Part shown: one piece after another, positions 17,380 through 26,117 of the stretch
Numbering within the stretch: position 1 is the stretch's first letter
Layout: every line of letters starts with the position of its first letter
DNA from: CAYXGZ01 sp964464755
Lineage (GTDB): Bacteria; Planctomycetota; MHYJ01; JACPRB01
Direction of reading: 5' to 3'
NCBI GenBank assembly: GCA_964464755.1
Contig: CAYXGZ010000011.1
Location: 11,282-75,281 of the forward strand
DNA: 64,000 nucleotides
Notes under the pieces: generated by a model
Databases searched by the model: none
Seen by the model: the letters and a program-made list of their open reading frames with translations, nothing else
What the model was told of the DNA's origin: nothing
Made by a program: the position numbers and the translations under genes

Positions 17380-19548
17380 GTGCCGACATTGGGTCGATTG
17401 GATCTCCGCATCGACGGGATGGATTGCGCCGAGGAAGTCGCCGCGCTGCGGTCGGCGCTCGCGGCCCTGCCCGGCATTCAAGGGTCCGAATTCAATCTGC
17501 TCGATCAGCGCATGCTCGTCCGGTTCGACCCCGAGCAAATCTCCAGCGACACGATTTTCAGGGCGATACAACGCACGGGGCTCCGAGCGTCCACCTACCT
17601 CGATTCCACGGGAGAGGAGGCGACCCGCGCTCCCTGGCATCGTCGGGGCCGGATGGTCATGACGGCGTCCTCGGCGGCGCTCCTGGGGGCTGCCTTCTGG
17701 ACGCATGTGGCCGTGAACGGATGGAGAGCCGCCGTCGGGGGGCCTGGCGGGGGCTCGCTTCCACTCGTCGCCCGCCTCATGTACGTCGCGGCGACCATCT
17801 GCGGCGCCTGGTTCGTCATCCCGAGAGCCGCGTCGGCACTGCGGCGGCTTCGACCCGACATGAACCTGTTGATGACCGTCGCGGTCGCCGGCGCCCTGGC
17901 GATCGGCGAGTACTTCGAGGCCGCCGCCGTGTCGGTCCTGTTCGCGCTCTCGCTGGCGCTCGAGGCGTGGAGCGTCGGCCGGGCCCGGGGCGCGATCGCC
18001 GCGCTGATGTCCTTGACGCCCCCGCAGGCGAGGATCGTCCTGGCCGATGGCGAGGAATCACTGGTGGGCGTCGCGGAGGTGCCGGTGGGGGGGCATTTCA
18101 TCGTGCGGCCCGGGGAGAAGATCCCGCTCGATGGGCGGATCGTCTCGGGCGAGACCACGGTGGACCAGTCTCCGATCACCGGCGAGTCGTTGCCGGTCTC
18201 GAAGGTGCCGGGCGGCGAGGTGTTCGCGGGCTCGCTCAATCATGACGGCGCGATCGAGGTGGTGGCGGTCAAGCCGGCATCGGAAAGCGTCGTGTCGCAC
18301 ATCGTCAAGCTCGTGCGCGAGGCCCAGGGCCGCCGTTCGCCATCGGAGCGGTGGGTCGAGACGTTCGCCTACTACTACACCCCGACCGTGCTCGGGGCGG
18401 CGGTCATCGTGGGCGGGATCCTGCCGTTGTTCGCGGGCCATTGGGGCGCCTGGCTCTACCAGGCCCTGGTGCTGCTCGTCATCGCCTGCCCGTGCGCATT
18501 GGTGATCTCCACCCCGGTGAGCATCGTCGCCTCCCTGGCGTGCGCCGCGCGGCACGGCGTGCTGGTCAAGGGCGGGGAGTTCGTGGAGCTGCCCTCCCGC
18601 GTGAAGGCCATCGCCTTCGACAAGACGGGAACCCTGACGATCGGGCGTCCCTCGGTGAGAGAAACCGTCGCGTTGTCCGGCCACTCTGAGTCCGAGCTCC
18701 TCGAGATCGCCGCCGCGATCGGGCGTCGCTCGGAGCATCCGCTCGCCCGCGCCATCGTGCGCCACGCCGAGTCCCTCGGGATCCGCCCTGCTCCCGTGGA
18801 GGGATACCAGGCCCTCAGGGGCAAGGGCGCGACGGCCGTCCTGGACGGCCGAACGGTGTGGATGGGGTCGCACCGGTATTTCGAGGAGCGGGGCGGCGAG
18901 TCCCCTGAACTTCACGAGAAGCTCGGGCTCATGGCGAGCGCCGGATGCAGCGTGGTCGCGGTCGGCGAGGATGGACACGCGTGCGGGTTGATTTCGCTGG
19001 CGGACGAGCTCCGGCCGAACGCCGGGGCGGTCGTGAAGGAACTCCGCGCGGCGGGGGTCGAGCACGTGGTCATGCTGACGGGCGACAACGCTGCCGCGGC
19101 GGAGGCGATCGCGCGGGCGTGCGGGATCGACGAGGTCCGGTCCGACCTTCGACCGGAGGAGAAGGTCCAGGCTGTCGAGGAACTCGTTCGCCGTTTCGGC
19201 ATCGTCGGCATGGTCGGCGACGGCATCAACGACGCGCCCGCCCTGGCCCGCGCGAGCATCGGCATCGCGATGGGCACCCACGGAACGGACGCCGCGATCG
19301 AAACGGCCGACATCGCGCTGATGGGAGACGACATCGCGAAGATCCCATGGCTCATCCGGCATTCGCGCCGCACGCTGCGGATCCTTCGGCAGAACATCGC
19401 CGCCTCATTGGCCATCAAGGCCGCCTTCGTCGTGCTCACCATCCTCGGGCATGCCTCCCTCTGGGCTGCGATCGCGGCGGACATGGGGGTATCTCTTGCC
19501 GTGGTCGGCAATGCGCTGCGACTGCTCCGGTCCGGCGAATCGGGGTGA
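17380..19548 (+). CDS. Heavy-metal P1B-type ATPase (ZntA/CadA-like)
   Basis: 722 residues from a GTG start. An N-terminal HMA domain (about 6-70) has GMDCAEE in place of the usual GMTCxxC, so one metal Cys is replaced by acidic residues, as in ZntA/CadA relatives. The actuator has TGES; the membrane metal site is CPCALVIST, and the phosphorylation motif is DKTGTLT. The nucleotide domain has the SEHPLARAI HP locus, and GDGINDAPAL forms the hinge. These features fit zinc, cadmium or lead export from the cytoplasm, complementing the periplasmic RND pump. It is the last gene of the plus-strand operon. Confidence 0.93.
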   Translation: MPTLGRLDLRIDGMDCAEEVAALRSALAALPGIQGSEFNLLDQRMLVRFDPEQISSDTIFRAIQRTGLRASTYLDSTGEEATRAPWHRRGRMVMTASSAALLGAAFWTHVAVNGWRAAVGGPGGGSLPLVARLMYVAATICGAWFVIPRAASALRRLRPDMNLLMTVAVAGALAIGEYFEAAAVSVLFALSLALEAWSVGRARGAIAALMSLTPPQARIVLADGEESLVGVAEVPVGGHFIVRPGEKIPLDGRIVSGETTVDQSPITGESLPVSKVPGGEVFAGSLNHDGAIEVVAVKPASESVVSHIVKLVREAQGRRSPSERWVETFAYYYTPTVLGAAVIVGGILPLFAGHWGAWLYQALVLLVIACPCALVISTPVSIVASLACAARHGVLVKGGEFVELPSRVKAIAFDKTGTLTIGRPSVRETVALSGHSESELLEIAAAIGRRSEHPLARAIVRHAESLGIRPAPVEGYQALRGKGATAVLDGRTVWMGSHRYFEERGGESPELHEKLGLMASAGCSVVAVGEDGHACGLISLADELRPNAGAVVKELRAAGVEHVVMLTGDNAAAAEAIARACGIDEVRSDLRPEEKVQAVEELVRRFGIVGMVGDGINDAPALARASIGIAMGTHGTDAAIETADIALMGDDIAKIPWLIRHSRRTLRILRQNIAASLAIKAAFVVLTILGHASLWAAIAADMGVSLAVVGNALRLLRSGESG

Positions 19549-19733
19549 TCGCACCGGGACAACCGACTCGGCGTTGGCCCCGGAGTTGGTCCAACGGCAG
19601 GTCGCTTGCGATCGCGGGCGTGTGCCCTGGGCTTCCACCGCGGGCCTTCCAGGGTTGCTCCGCTCGAACTCGGAGTCCGAAACCTTGGACAAGTATCCCT
19701 GGCGGGTCTCTCCGCCTTTGGCCGCGGAGGATT

Positions 19734-19967
19734 CTACTTGGCTCGGTGACGTTCGCTGAGTTGCATGCCGCAGACCGGGCACGGACCAGGTGACGTCCTC
19801 GTTCCGCCGTCCATGGAGCACCGGTAGATGGCATCGGCGGCAGGGTCCGCCGGCCGGCTGGGTGAGGCCGGACCGGACCCGCAACTGCCGCAGCCGCCGT
19901 CGGAGGGGTACACGCAGCCCCAAGACATGGCCGCCCCAAGTGCGATTGAGATGACCAAGCACTTCAT
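19734..19967 (-). CDS. Small lipoprotein with a heavy-metal-binding (HMBD-like) domain
   Basis: 77 residues from the second ATG, which has GGGAG six bases upstream; the first ATG at 19979 lacks a ribosome site. The leader ends in lipobox SWGC, followed by a Cys/Gly linker (DGGCGSCGSG). The C-terminal part YRCSMDGGTRTSPGPCPVCG matches the YTCPMHP...PGxCPxCGM pattern of the heavy-metal-binding domain found in CopA and CusB relatives, although the His of MHP is changed to Asp. It is the distal gene of the long minus-strand operon and faces the P-type ATPase gene. Confidence 0.78.
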   Translation of the reverse strand: MKCLVISIALGAAMSWGCVYPSDGGCGSCGSGPASPSRPADPAADAIYRCSMDGGTRTSPGPCPVCGMQLSERHRAK

Positions 19968-20014
19968 GAGAGCTCCCATCTAATGGCCAGCGCCGGGCCC
20001 ACGACCCTGTCGCA

Positions 20015-20677
20015 TCAATGCCCCTTCTTGTGATGCTTGCCGGAATCCGCCGGAGGCGTCGGTGCAGGGTTCGCCGGCACCTTCTCCAGGGCCTTCCCGC
20101 ACCCCGGGCAGGCGCCGGGAAGAGCGTTCACCACGTCGGGGTGCTTGGCGCAGGTGTAGCGGGCTCCGTCCTTGGAGGCCGCCAGGAGGACGTCGGTGAC
20201 CTTGACCCCGGCCGCCGCTCGGACGTCCGCCGCGCTGGGGGGCTCCTTGGCGAAGACGGCGCGGAAGCCGGTCTTGGAGACGGTCACGGAGGCCTCGAAC
20301 TTGGCCAGGGCCTCCTTCAACTTGGCCTCGTCCGGAGGCGCTTCGGTCCGGTACTCCCACACGAGGGCGGCGCTGAGGTTCGGGGAGATCTCGTAGGTGG
20401 TCCCCATCATCTTGCCCATACCCTCGGTGGCCTTGGCGAGGGCCTTCTCAACGGAGGTCGTCTTCAGCGTGAGGCCGGGTTTCAGGTTGATGCCGGCCCA
20501 GTAGGAATCGCCGCGCTTCTCGACGCTCACGGACTTGATCGCGTCGATCTTCTTCAATTCGTTCCGTACGGGATCCTCGCAACACGGGGCGGAGAGCCCC
20601 TTCAGCGGCATCCACAGGAGGGGGGCCGGGTCCTGGAGAAGGGGGGCGAGCAGGGCCAGGGAAAGCAGCAGTCGCAT
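20015..20677 (-). CDS. Secreted protein with two HMA-like repeats and an HMBD-like tail
   Basis: 220 residues with AAGGAG upstream of the ATG and a signal peptide (MRLLLSLALLAPLLQ). Residues about 22-90 look like a ferredoxin-fold metal domain: LKGLSAPCCEDPVRNELKKI with a CC pair where HMA domains carry CxxC. A second, Cys-less repeat follows (about 105-165). Near the C-terminus YTCAKHPDVVNALPGACPGC is an HMBD-like motif with its Cys and His ligands, and the protein ends HHKKGH. It is probably a periplasmic metal binder. The gene at 20836-21501 looks like a diverged paralog. Confidence 0.78.
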   Translation of the reverse strand: MRLLLSLALLAPLLQDPAPLLWMPLKGLSAPCCEDPVRNELKKIDAIKSVSVEKRGDSYWAGINLKPGLTLKTTSVEKALAKATEGMGKMMGTTYEISPNLSAALVWEYRTEAPPDEAKLKEALAKFEASVTVSKTGFRAVFAKEPPSAADVRAAAGVKVTDVLLAASKDGARYTCAKHPDVVNALPGACPGCGKALEKVPANPAPTPPADSGKHHKKGH

Positions 20678-20835
20678 GGTCGTCTCCTTTTCGTATCTCG
20701 ATCAAGGAACGTCCACTGACCTAACGAGGGCGGGGTGGACGTTATTCATCGGAACCGCCCGATTCCAATCCTGGCCCGCGGATTCCCACCCGTAACGGCC
20801 TCCGTGGTGTCCCGCACCACTCACTTGCCCCCTCA

Positions 20836-21501
20836 TCAGCCGCTCGGCTTCTCGGGTTGCACGGCTTCCGCCAACTTGGACAGGCACTCGGGACAAAGGC
20901 CGGCCTCGAAGCTGCGCGAGCACTTCTCGGGGCATTCGTACTTGACGACGGGGTCCTTGATGGGCGTCAATTCCACGTCCACCAGGCCGAGATTGGCGGC
21001 CTCGATGACGCTCCTGACTTTCGCCAGGGCCACCGGCTTGGTGGCCTTCAAGGTGGCGCTCCAGTCGATCCCCGCGATCTTCGACTCCGCGACGGAGCTG
21101 TCCGGAACGGCCTGGAGCACCCGCGAGAGCGCTTCCGACTCGATGGGACCCCGGCCCCAGACGCGCACGGTCCCCTCCAACAGCAAGGTGGACTCGTCGA
21201 TCGACAAGGAGACGTCCTGCTTGATCGCCTCCCGAACCGTCCCGGCGTACGACTCGAGCGCCTGGCGGACGGCCTTGAGCCGGATCCCCGATTCGCAGCT
21301 TCCGACGACGTGGAGTTCCGACGTGGCGCCCTTGATCCACCAGTAGGTGGAGGTCCCGGGACAGGCCTCGCCGATCGTCGTCCGAAGGACCGCAAGATCG
21401 ATCTCGAAGGAGGCCTTCAGCGTGATGGAGGTGACGCGAGGTGCCTCCTGGGCCGAACAGAACAACCCGACCAGCGCGGGCAAGAGAGCAAGGCGGGTCA
21501 T
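20836..21501 (-). CDS. Secreted protein with Cys4 tail, paralog of its downstream neighbour
   Basis: 221 residues with GAGGAT upstream of the ATG and a signal peptide ending near SAQEA. Two alpha/beta repeats (about 20-95 and 100-175) of similar spacing to HMA folds follow, including ACPGTSTYWW and SCESGIRLK. The C-terminus has a four-Cys ribbon, YECPEKCSRSFEAGLCPECL, in the same position as the HMBD-like tail of the 20015-20677 product. Both have the same length and layout, which suggests duplication. No family name is known to me; a periplasmic metal-binding role is inferred from context. Confidence 0.72.
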   Translation of the reverse strand: MTRLALLPALVGLFCSAQEAPRVTSITLKASFEIDLAVLRTTIGEACPGTSTYWWIKGATSELHVVGSCESGIRLKAVRQALESYAGTVREAIKQDVSLSIDESTLLLEGTVRVWGRGPIESEALSRVLQAVPDSSVAESKIAGIDWSATLKATKPVALAKVRSVIEAANLGLVDVELTPIKDPVVKYECPEKCSRSFEAGLCPECLSKLAEAVQPEKPSG

Positions 21502-21569
21502 GTTGGATCCTCAAATCCCGTGGGCTACGGCCACAATCCGGGGAATTCGGACGGCGTCCGCCGGCATCC

Positions 21570-22421
21570 TCAACGCGCCAGCTTCTTCAGGGCCTCAATT
21601 TTCTCCGCGTACTTCCGGTAGACGGCTTCGGTCTCGGCCTTCTTTCCGGCATCCGCCGCCTCGTCGATCTCCTTGAAGAGAGCCACGATCGCCTTGCTGA
21701 TCGCATCGACCTCCGCTTGGGTGGCCTTGGAGGCAAGGGAAGGGAGCTTTTCGCAGACCTGGGAAATCCTCTCCGCCGCGGCGTGGACCCGGTCCAGGTC
21801 ACCGGCGTCGATGAGGCCTCGAATGCTCTTCAGGTGTTCGTCGAGCTTCGTCATGCCCTCCGCGTAGGTCGTGGGCATGGCCGGAGGCCAGGCGAAGCCC
21901 TTGGCGTTGATCGTGCCGCCGGGAGTCTTGAAGATCACGACGGCGGTGAACTCGAGGTCGGCCGGGGTCATTTCCATCGGACACTTGCTGCACTTGCCCG
22001 GCTTGTCCGACCATGGATGTCCCCCCATTCCGCAGCAGTAGCCCTGGAGGGGGATCGCCGCCTCGAAATGGGAGTCGCTCTTGAAGTCCTCCTTCTCGCC
22101 GCCATGGACCTTTTCGACCACGAACTCCACCCTGTAGCCCCCCTCGACTTCCACGACCTGTCCTTCGTGCGCCGGCTCGCTCTTGCCGTCCTTCGCCGCT
22201 TCGAGATCCATCTTGAAGGTCTTCCGGCCGAGCGTTTTCGTCTCGAGAATCAGCGTGGCCGACCAGGCCTTCAGGTCGATCGCCTTGTCGGCCTTGTCGG
22301 TGACATGCACGTGGACCCTTCCGGCCGCGGCCCCCTTCTTCTCCTCGTCATGCCCATGCTGGGCAAGGGCCGGTCCGGCTCCGGCGAGCATCATCGCCAC
22401 GACGACCAGTACGCTTTTCAT
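21570..22421 (-). CDS. Secreted metal-binding-like protein with C-terminal helical domain
   Basis: 283 residues with signal peptide (AxA cleavage at GPALAQ) and a His-rich start (HGHDEE). Residues about 35-120 form a beta-rich domain (VHVHVTDKADKAIDLKAW). A Cys/His cluster, YCCGMGGHPWSDKPGKCSKC followed by PMEM, resembles an HMBD ribbon. The C-terminal 100 residues are helical with a regular heptad-like pattern, including EIDEAADAGKKAETEAVYRK. The same helical unit forms nearly all of the next upstream gene product. Likely periplasmic; the metal is unknown. Confidence 0.78.
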   Translation of the reverse strand: MKSVLVVVAMMLAGAGPALAQHGHDEEKKGAAAGRVHVHVTDKADKAIDLKAWSATLILETKTLGRKTFKMDLEAAKDGKSEPAHEGQVVEVEGGYRVEFVVEKVHGGEKEDFKSDSHFEAAIPLQGYCCGMGGHPWSDKPGKCSKCPMEMTPADLEFTAVVIFKTPGGTINAKGFAWPPAMPTTYAEGMTKLDEHLKSIRGLIDAGDLDRVHAAAERISQVCEKLPSLASKATQAEVDAISKAIVALFKEIDEAADAGKKAETEAVYRKYAEKIEALKKLAR

Positions 22422-22440
22422 GTGGATGTTCCTTTTTCGG

Positions 22441-22902
22441 TTAGTGACCGTGAATTGCGTGCTTTTTCAAGTCTGCGATCAGGCTTTTCATCTTCTCGTG
22501 AAGCGCCCGGGTCTCCTCCTTCTTCCCGGAATCCGCCGCCTCGTCGATGTCGGCGAACATGCCCGCGAGCTCCTTCGCCTTCACGTTCACCTCCTTCAGC
22601 ATCGACGGGTCCATTTCCTTCTGGGCGAGCTCGGGGATCTTCTCCGCGATTCGCTTGATGTCCTCCGCGACCCCGTGGACGTCCTTCAAGTTGCCCGAGG
22701 AGAGCAACGATCCGATCTTGCCGGAGAGCTCCTCGCATTTCGTCACGGCCTCCTTGTAATGGGCGGGCACCGTGACGGCGCTACCCGAAGTCCCATGCCC
22801 GTGGGCATCGGTTCCGTGCTCGTGTTCCTCCTTCTTATCGCAGCCGGAGAGCGCCAGGACCGAGAACCAGGCTCCCAACAAGACACCTGCAGTCTTCTTC
22901 AC
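22441..22902 (-). CDS. His-rich lipoprotein made of the shared helical domain
   Basis: 153 residues from a GTG start with AGGAGGG seven bases upstream. The leader has lipobox LSGC (Cys21), then a His-rich segment (KKEEHEHGTDAHGHG). The remaining about 110 residues are helical; DIDEAADSGKKEETRALHEK aligns with the C-terminal domain of the 21570-22421 product, and the spacing of helices suggests a four-helix bundle. The protein ends HAIHGH. It is encoded 46 bases downstream of the second RND permease and could deliver metal to that pump. No family is recognised. Confidence 0.78.
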   Translation of the reverse strand: MKKTAGVLLGAWFSVLALSGCDKKEEHEHGTDAHGHGTSGSAVTVPAHYKEAVTKCEELSGKIGSLLSSGNLKDVHGVAEDIKRIAEKIPELAQKEMDPSMLKEVNVKAKELAGMFADIDEAADSGKKEETRALHEKMKSLIADLKKHAIHGH

Positions 22903-22948
22903 GAAGATCCCTCCTGAAAAATAGTGAAAGCAATACGCTGTCCATGAA

Positions 22949-25900
22949 TCAGGCTTCGAGTCTTCGCGCCGCTTCCATGAGATCCCCCGGGACCGCGTGC
23001 TCGTCGCTCTCCCTGACCTGGGCGGGACCCTGCTCGTAGACCCTGCGTCCGAACTTCAGGAAGAGGGCCGGCGTCACGACCTGGTCGAGCAGGGTTGACG
23101 AGACGAGCCCCCCGATCACGACGATCGCCAGGGGATGCAGGATCTCGTTGCCGGTCTCCCCCCGCCGGAGCGCCAGGGGGAGCAGCCCGAGCACCGCGGT
23201 CACCGCTGTCATCAGGACGGGCGCCAGGCGTTCCAGGGACCCCCGGATGATCATCTTCTCGTCGAACGCCTCCCCCTCGTACGTCATGAGGTGGATGTAG
23301 TGGGAGATCATCATGATCCCGTTGCGCGTGACGATGCCCGTCAGCGTGATGAAGCCGACGAGGGAGGCGACCGAGAGCGTCCGATCGCCGAACCAGTAGA
23401 CCGCCGCCACCCCGCCGACGAACGCCAGGGGGAGATTGACCATGCACTGCAAGGCTGCTCGCCAGGATCCGAGCGACTTGACGAGCAGGAGGAAGATGCC
23501 CACGATCGCGAAGACCGACAGGATGTAGATCTTCCGCGACGCGGCTTGCTGGGCTTCGAACTGGCCTCCGTACTGGACGAAGTAACCTTGGGCCAGGTTG
23601 AGCCGCTTCTCGAGCGCCTGGATCTCCGAGATCACGCTCCCCAGGTCCCGGTTCGCCACGTTGCAAGACACCACGATCCGCCTCATGACATTCTCGCGGT
23701 TGATCGTGTTGGGACCGGTCGATTCCAGGATCTCGGCCACGTCCGACAGGGGAATTCGCGCTCCGGACGGCGAGGCGATGAGGGTCCGCCCGATCGCCCG
23801 CTGATCGTTCCGCGACGCCGGGTCGAACCAGACCACGAGGTCGAAGGTCCGTTGCTCCTCGAGGACTTGGGAGACGACCCTCCCTTGGAGCGCGGTTTCC
23901 ACCGCCTCCGCCACCTCCTTCTTGTTCAAACCGTACAGGAGCAGCCTGTCGCCCCGGATCCTGACCCGGAGCTGGGGGATTTCGACCTGCGGCTCGACCT
24001 GGAGGTCGACGACGCCGGGGACCTTGCCGACGAGGTCGTTGAGTTCCTGGGCCTTGACCCGGAGGACCGCCAGGTCCGGCCCGAAGACCTTGATCGCCAC
24101 CTGGGCCCGCACCCCGGACATGAGGTGGTCGATCCGGTGCGAAATGGGCTGGCCCACGTTCACTTGCACTCCCGCCATGTAGGCCAGCTTTCCGCGGATC
24201 TCCTCGGCGACGGCCTCCCGGGACCTGTCCGACTGGAGGCGGACGTCGATCTCGCTGTAGTTGACCCCCTCGGCGTGCTCGTCGAGCTCCGCCCGGCCGG
24301 TCCGTCGGGACGTCTTCTCCACACCGGGGACCTCCGCGATGAGCGTTTCCGCGATCGTCCCGAGCCGGTTCGACTCGGCGAGGGCCGTACCCGGATTGGC
24401 GATGAGGTTGACGGTGAAGGAACCCTCGTTGAAGGGGGGCAGGAATTCCTTGCCCGTGTGGAGGTAGAAGTACACCGAGCCGAGGACAAGGAGCCCCGAC
24501 GCCGCCAAGATCGTCAGGGGGTGCTTCAGCGTCCACCGCAGGAGCCGGACGTCCGCCGCCTTCAGCAATCGAAGGAGGAGCGAGTCCCCCGCGTGCTGGA
24601 TGATCCGGGCCTTCGAAAGCAGGAGGGAGGCCAGCACCGGCGTCACCGTCAGCGAAACCGCGAGCGACGACAGGAGGGAGACCAGGTAGGAGACGGCCAA
24701 TGGAGCGAAGAGCCGTCCCTCGACGCCCGGCAGAGCCAGGAGCGGCAGGACGACGAGCACCACGATGAGCGTCGCGTAGACGATGGAGTTGCGGACCTCG
24801 CTGGAGGCGGCGTAGATGACCGCCAGGGCGGGGAGGGGCTTGTCCTTGGCCCGGTTCTCCTTCAACCTTCGGAAGATGTTCTCCACGTCGACGATGGAGT
24901 CGTCCACCAATTCGCCGATCGCGATGGCGAGCCCGCCCAGCGTCATCGTGTTGATCGAGATCCCGAACGCGTGGAACACCAGCGCCGTCCCGATGAGCGA
25001 CAGCGGGATCGCCGTCAAGTTGATGATCGAGGTCCGGAGATTCATCAGGAAGACGAACAGGACGAGGACCACCAGCACGCCGCCCACCCAGATCGACTCC
25101 TCGACGTTGTAGATGGCCGACTCGATGAACTCCTGCTGGCGAAACAGCCGAGCATCGACCACGACATCCTTGGGGAGCGAGCCCTGGACCTCCGCCAGGG
25201 CCCGATCCACTTCCCGGGTGAGCCGCACCGTGTCGGCGTTGGGCTGCTTCTGCACCGACAGGATCACGGCGGGAAGGCCGTTGATGCTCCCGTCCCCCCG
25301 CTGGACCGGCACCCCGGGTCGCACGTCCGCGACGTGCCGGACCAGGACCGGCGAGGACCCCCTCGGCGAGACCACGGCCTCCTCGAGGTCCCGGAGGGAC
25401 TCGATCCTCCCGGCGATCCGGATCAGGAATTCCTTGGCCGGCTTGAGCAGGAACCCGCCGCCCGCCGTGACGTTCGCGGATTCGACCGCCTTGACCAGTT
25501 CCTCCAAGGTGACCCCGTATTGGAGGAGGCGGTCGGGCGATGTCAGGACCTGGTACTGCTTGAACCTTCCCCCCATCACCGTGACTTGGGAAACCCCGGC
25601 CACGGACAGGAGCCGCGGCCGGACCACCCAGTCCGCGAGCGTCCGCACTTCCATCGGATCGGTGGGCCCGGTCCGGCTGGACATCCCGATCAGGAGGATC
25701 TCGCCCATGATGGAGGAGATGGGCGCCATGACCGGGTTCACGCCGTCGGGCAAGCGCTCCCGGACGAGCTGGAGCTTCTCCGAGACGATCTGGCGGTCGA
25801 TGTAGATGTCGGAGCCCCACTCGAACTCCACCCACACGACCGAAAGGCCCACCCCGCTCGCGGATCGGACGCGCTGGACCCCGGTGGCGCCGTTCAAGGC

Positions 25901-26113
25901 GCTCTCGATCGGGAAGGAAACCAGCGTCTCGATCTCCTCGGGAGCCAGGCCCATGGCTTCGGTCATGATCGTGACCGTCGGCTTGTTCAGGTCCGGGAGC
26001 ACGTCGATCGGCATCCGGGTCGACTGGTAGCCGCCGTAGAGGAGCAGCACCGTGGCGCCCGCGAGCACGAGCAGGCGGTTCTTCAGGCTGAAGGCGATGA
26101 GCTTGTTGAGCAT
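22949..26113 (-). CDS. Heavy-metal RND permease, second type (CusA/CzcA family)
   Basis: 1054 residues, complete, with 12 predicted membrane helices. The fourth helix reads AIAIGELVDDSIVDVEN, which differs from both the CzcA-type DFG...DGA signature of the island's other pump and from CusA-type sequences. It belongs to the HME-RND family, but the metal cannot be assigned. Other family features are intact: LPDLNKPTVTI near residue 38 and ALRRGETGNEILHPLAIVVI near the end. It starts 4 bases after the double-length adaptor, with which it surely works. Confidence 0.92.
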   Translation of the reverse strand: MLNKLIAFSLKNRLLVLAGATVLLLYGGYQSTRMPIDVLPDLNKPTVTIMTEAMGLAPEEIETLVSFPIESALNGATGVQRVRSASGVGLSVVWVEFEWGSDIYIDRQIVSEKLQLVRERLPDGVNPVMAPISSIMGEILLIGMSSRTGPTDPMEVRTLADWVVRPRLLSVAGVSQVTVMGGRFKQYQVLTSPDRLLQYGVTLEELVKAVESANVTAGGGFLLKPAKEFLIRIAGRIESLRDLEEAVVSPRGSSPVLVRHVADVRPGVPVQRGDGSINGLPAVILSVQKQPNADTVRLTREVDRALAEVQGSLPKDVVVDARLFRQQEFIESAIYNVEESIWVGGVLVVLVLFVFLMNLRTSIINLTAIPLSLIGTALVFHAFGISINTMTLGGLAIAIGELVDDSIVDVENIFRRLKENRAKDKPLPALAVIYAASSEVRNSIVYATLIVVLVVLPLLALPGVEGRLFAPLAVSYLVSLLSSLAVSLTVTPVLASLLLSKARIIQHAGDSLLLRLLKAADVRLLRWTLKHPLTILAASGLLVLGSVYFYLHTGKEFLPPFNEGSFTVNLIANPGTALAESNRLGTIAETLIAEVPGVEKTSRRTGRAELDEHAEGVNYSEIDVRLQSDRSREAVAEEIRGKLAYMAGVQVNVGQPISHRIDHLMSGVRAQVAIKVFGPDLAVLRVKAQELNDLVGKVPGVVDLQVEPQVEIPQLRVRIRGDRLLLYGLNKKEVAEAVETALQGRVVSQVLEEQRTFDLVVWFDPASRNDQRAIGRTLIASPSGARIPLSDVAEILESTGPNTINRENVMRRIVVSCNVANRDLGSVISEIQALEKRLNLAQGYFVQYGGQFEAQQAASRKIYILSVFAIVGIFLLLVKSLGSWRAALQCMVNLPLAFVGGVAAVYWFGDRTLSVASLVGFITLTGIVTRNGIMMISHYIHLMTYEGEAFDEKMIIRGSLERLAPVLMTAVTAVLGLLPLALRRGETGNEILHPLAIVVIGGLVSSTLLDQVVTPALFLKFGRRVYEQGPAQVRESDEHAVPGDLMEAARRLEA

Positions 26114-26117
26114 GGGC

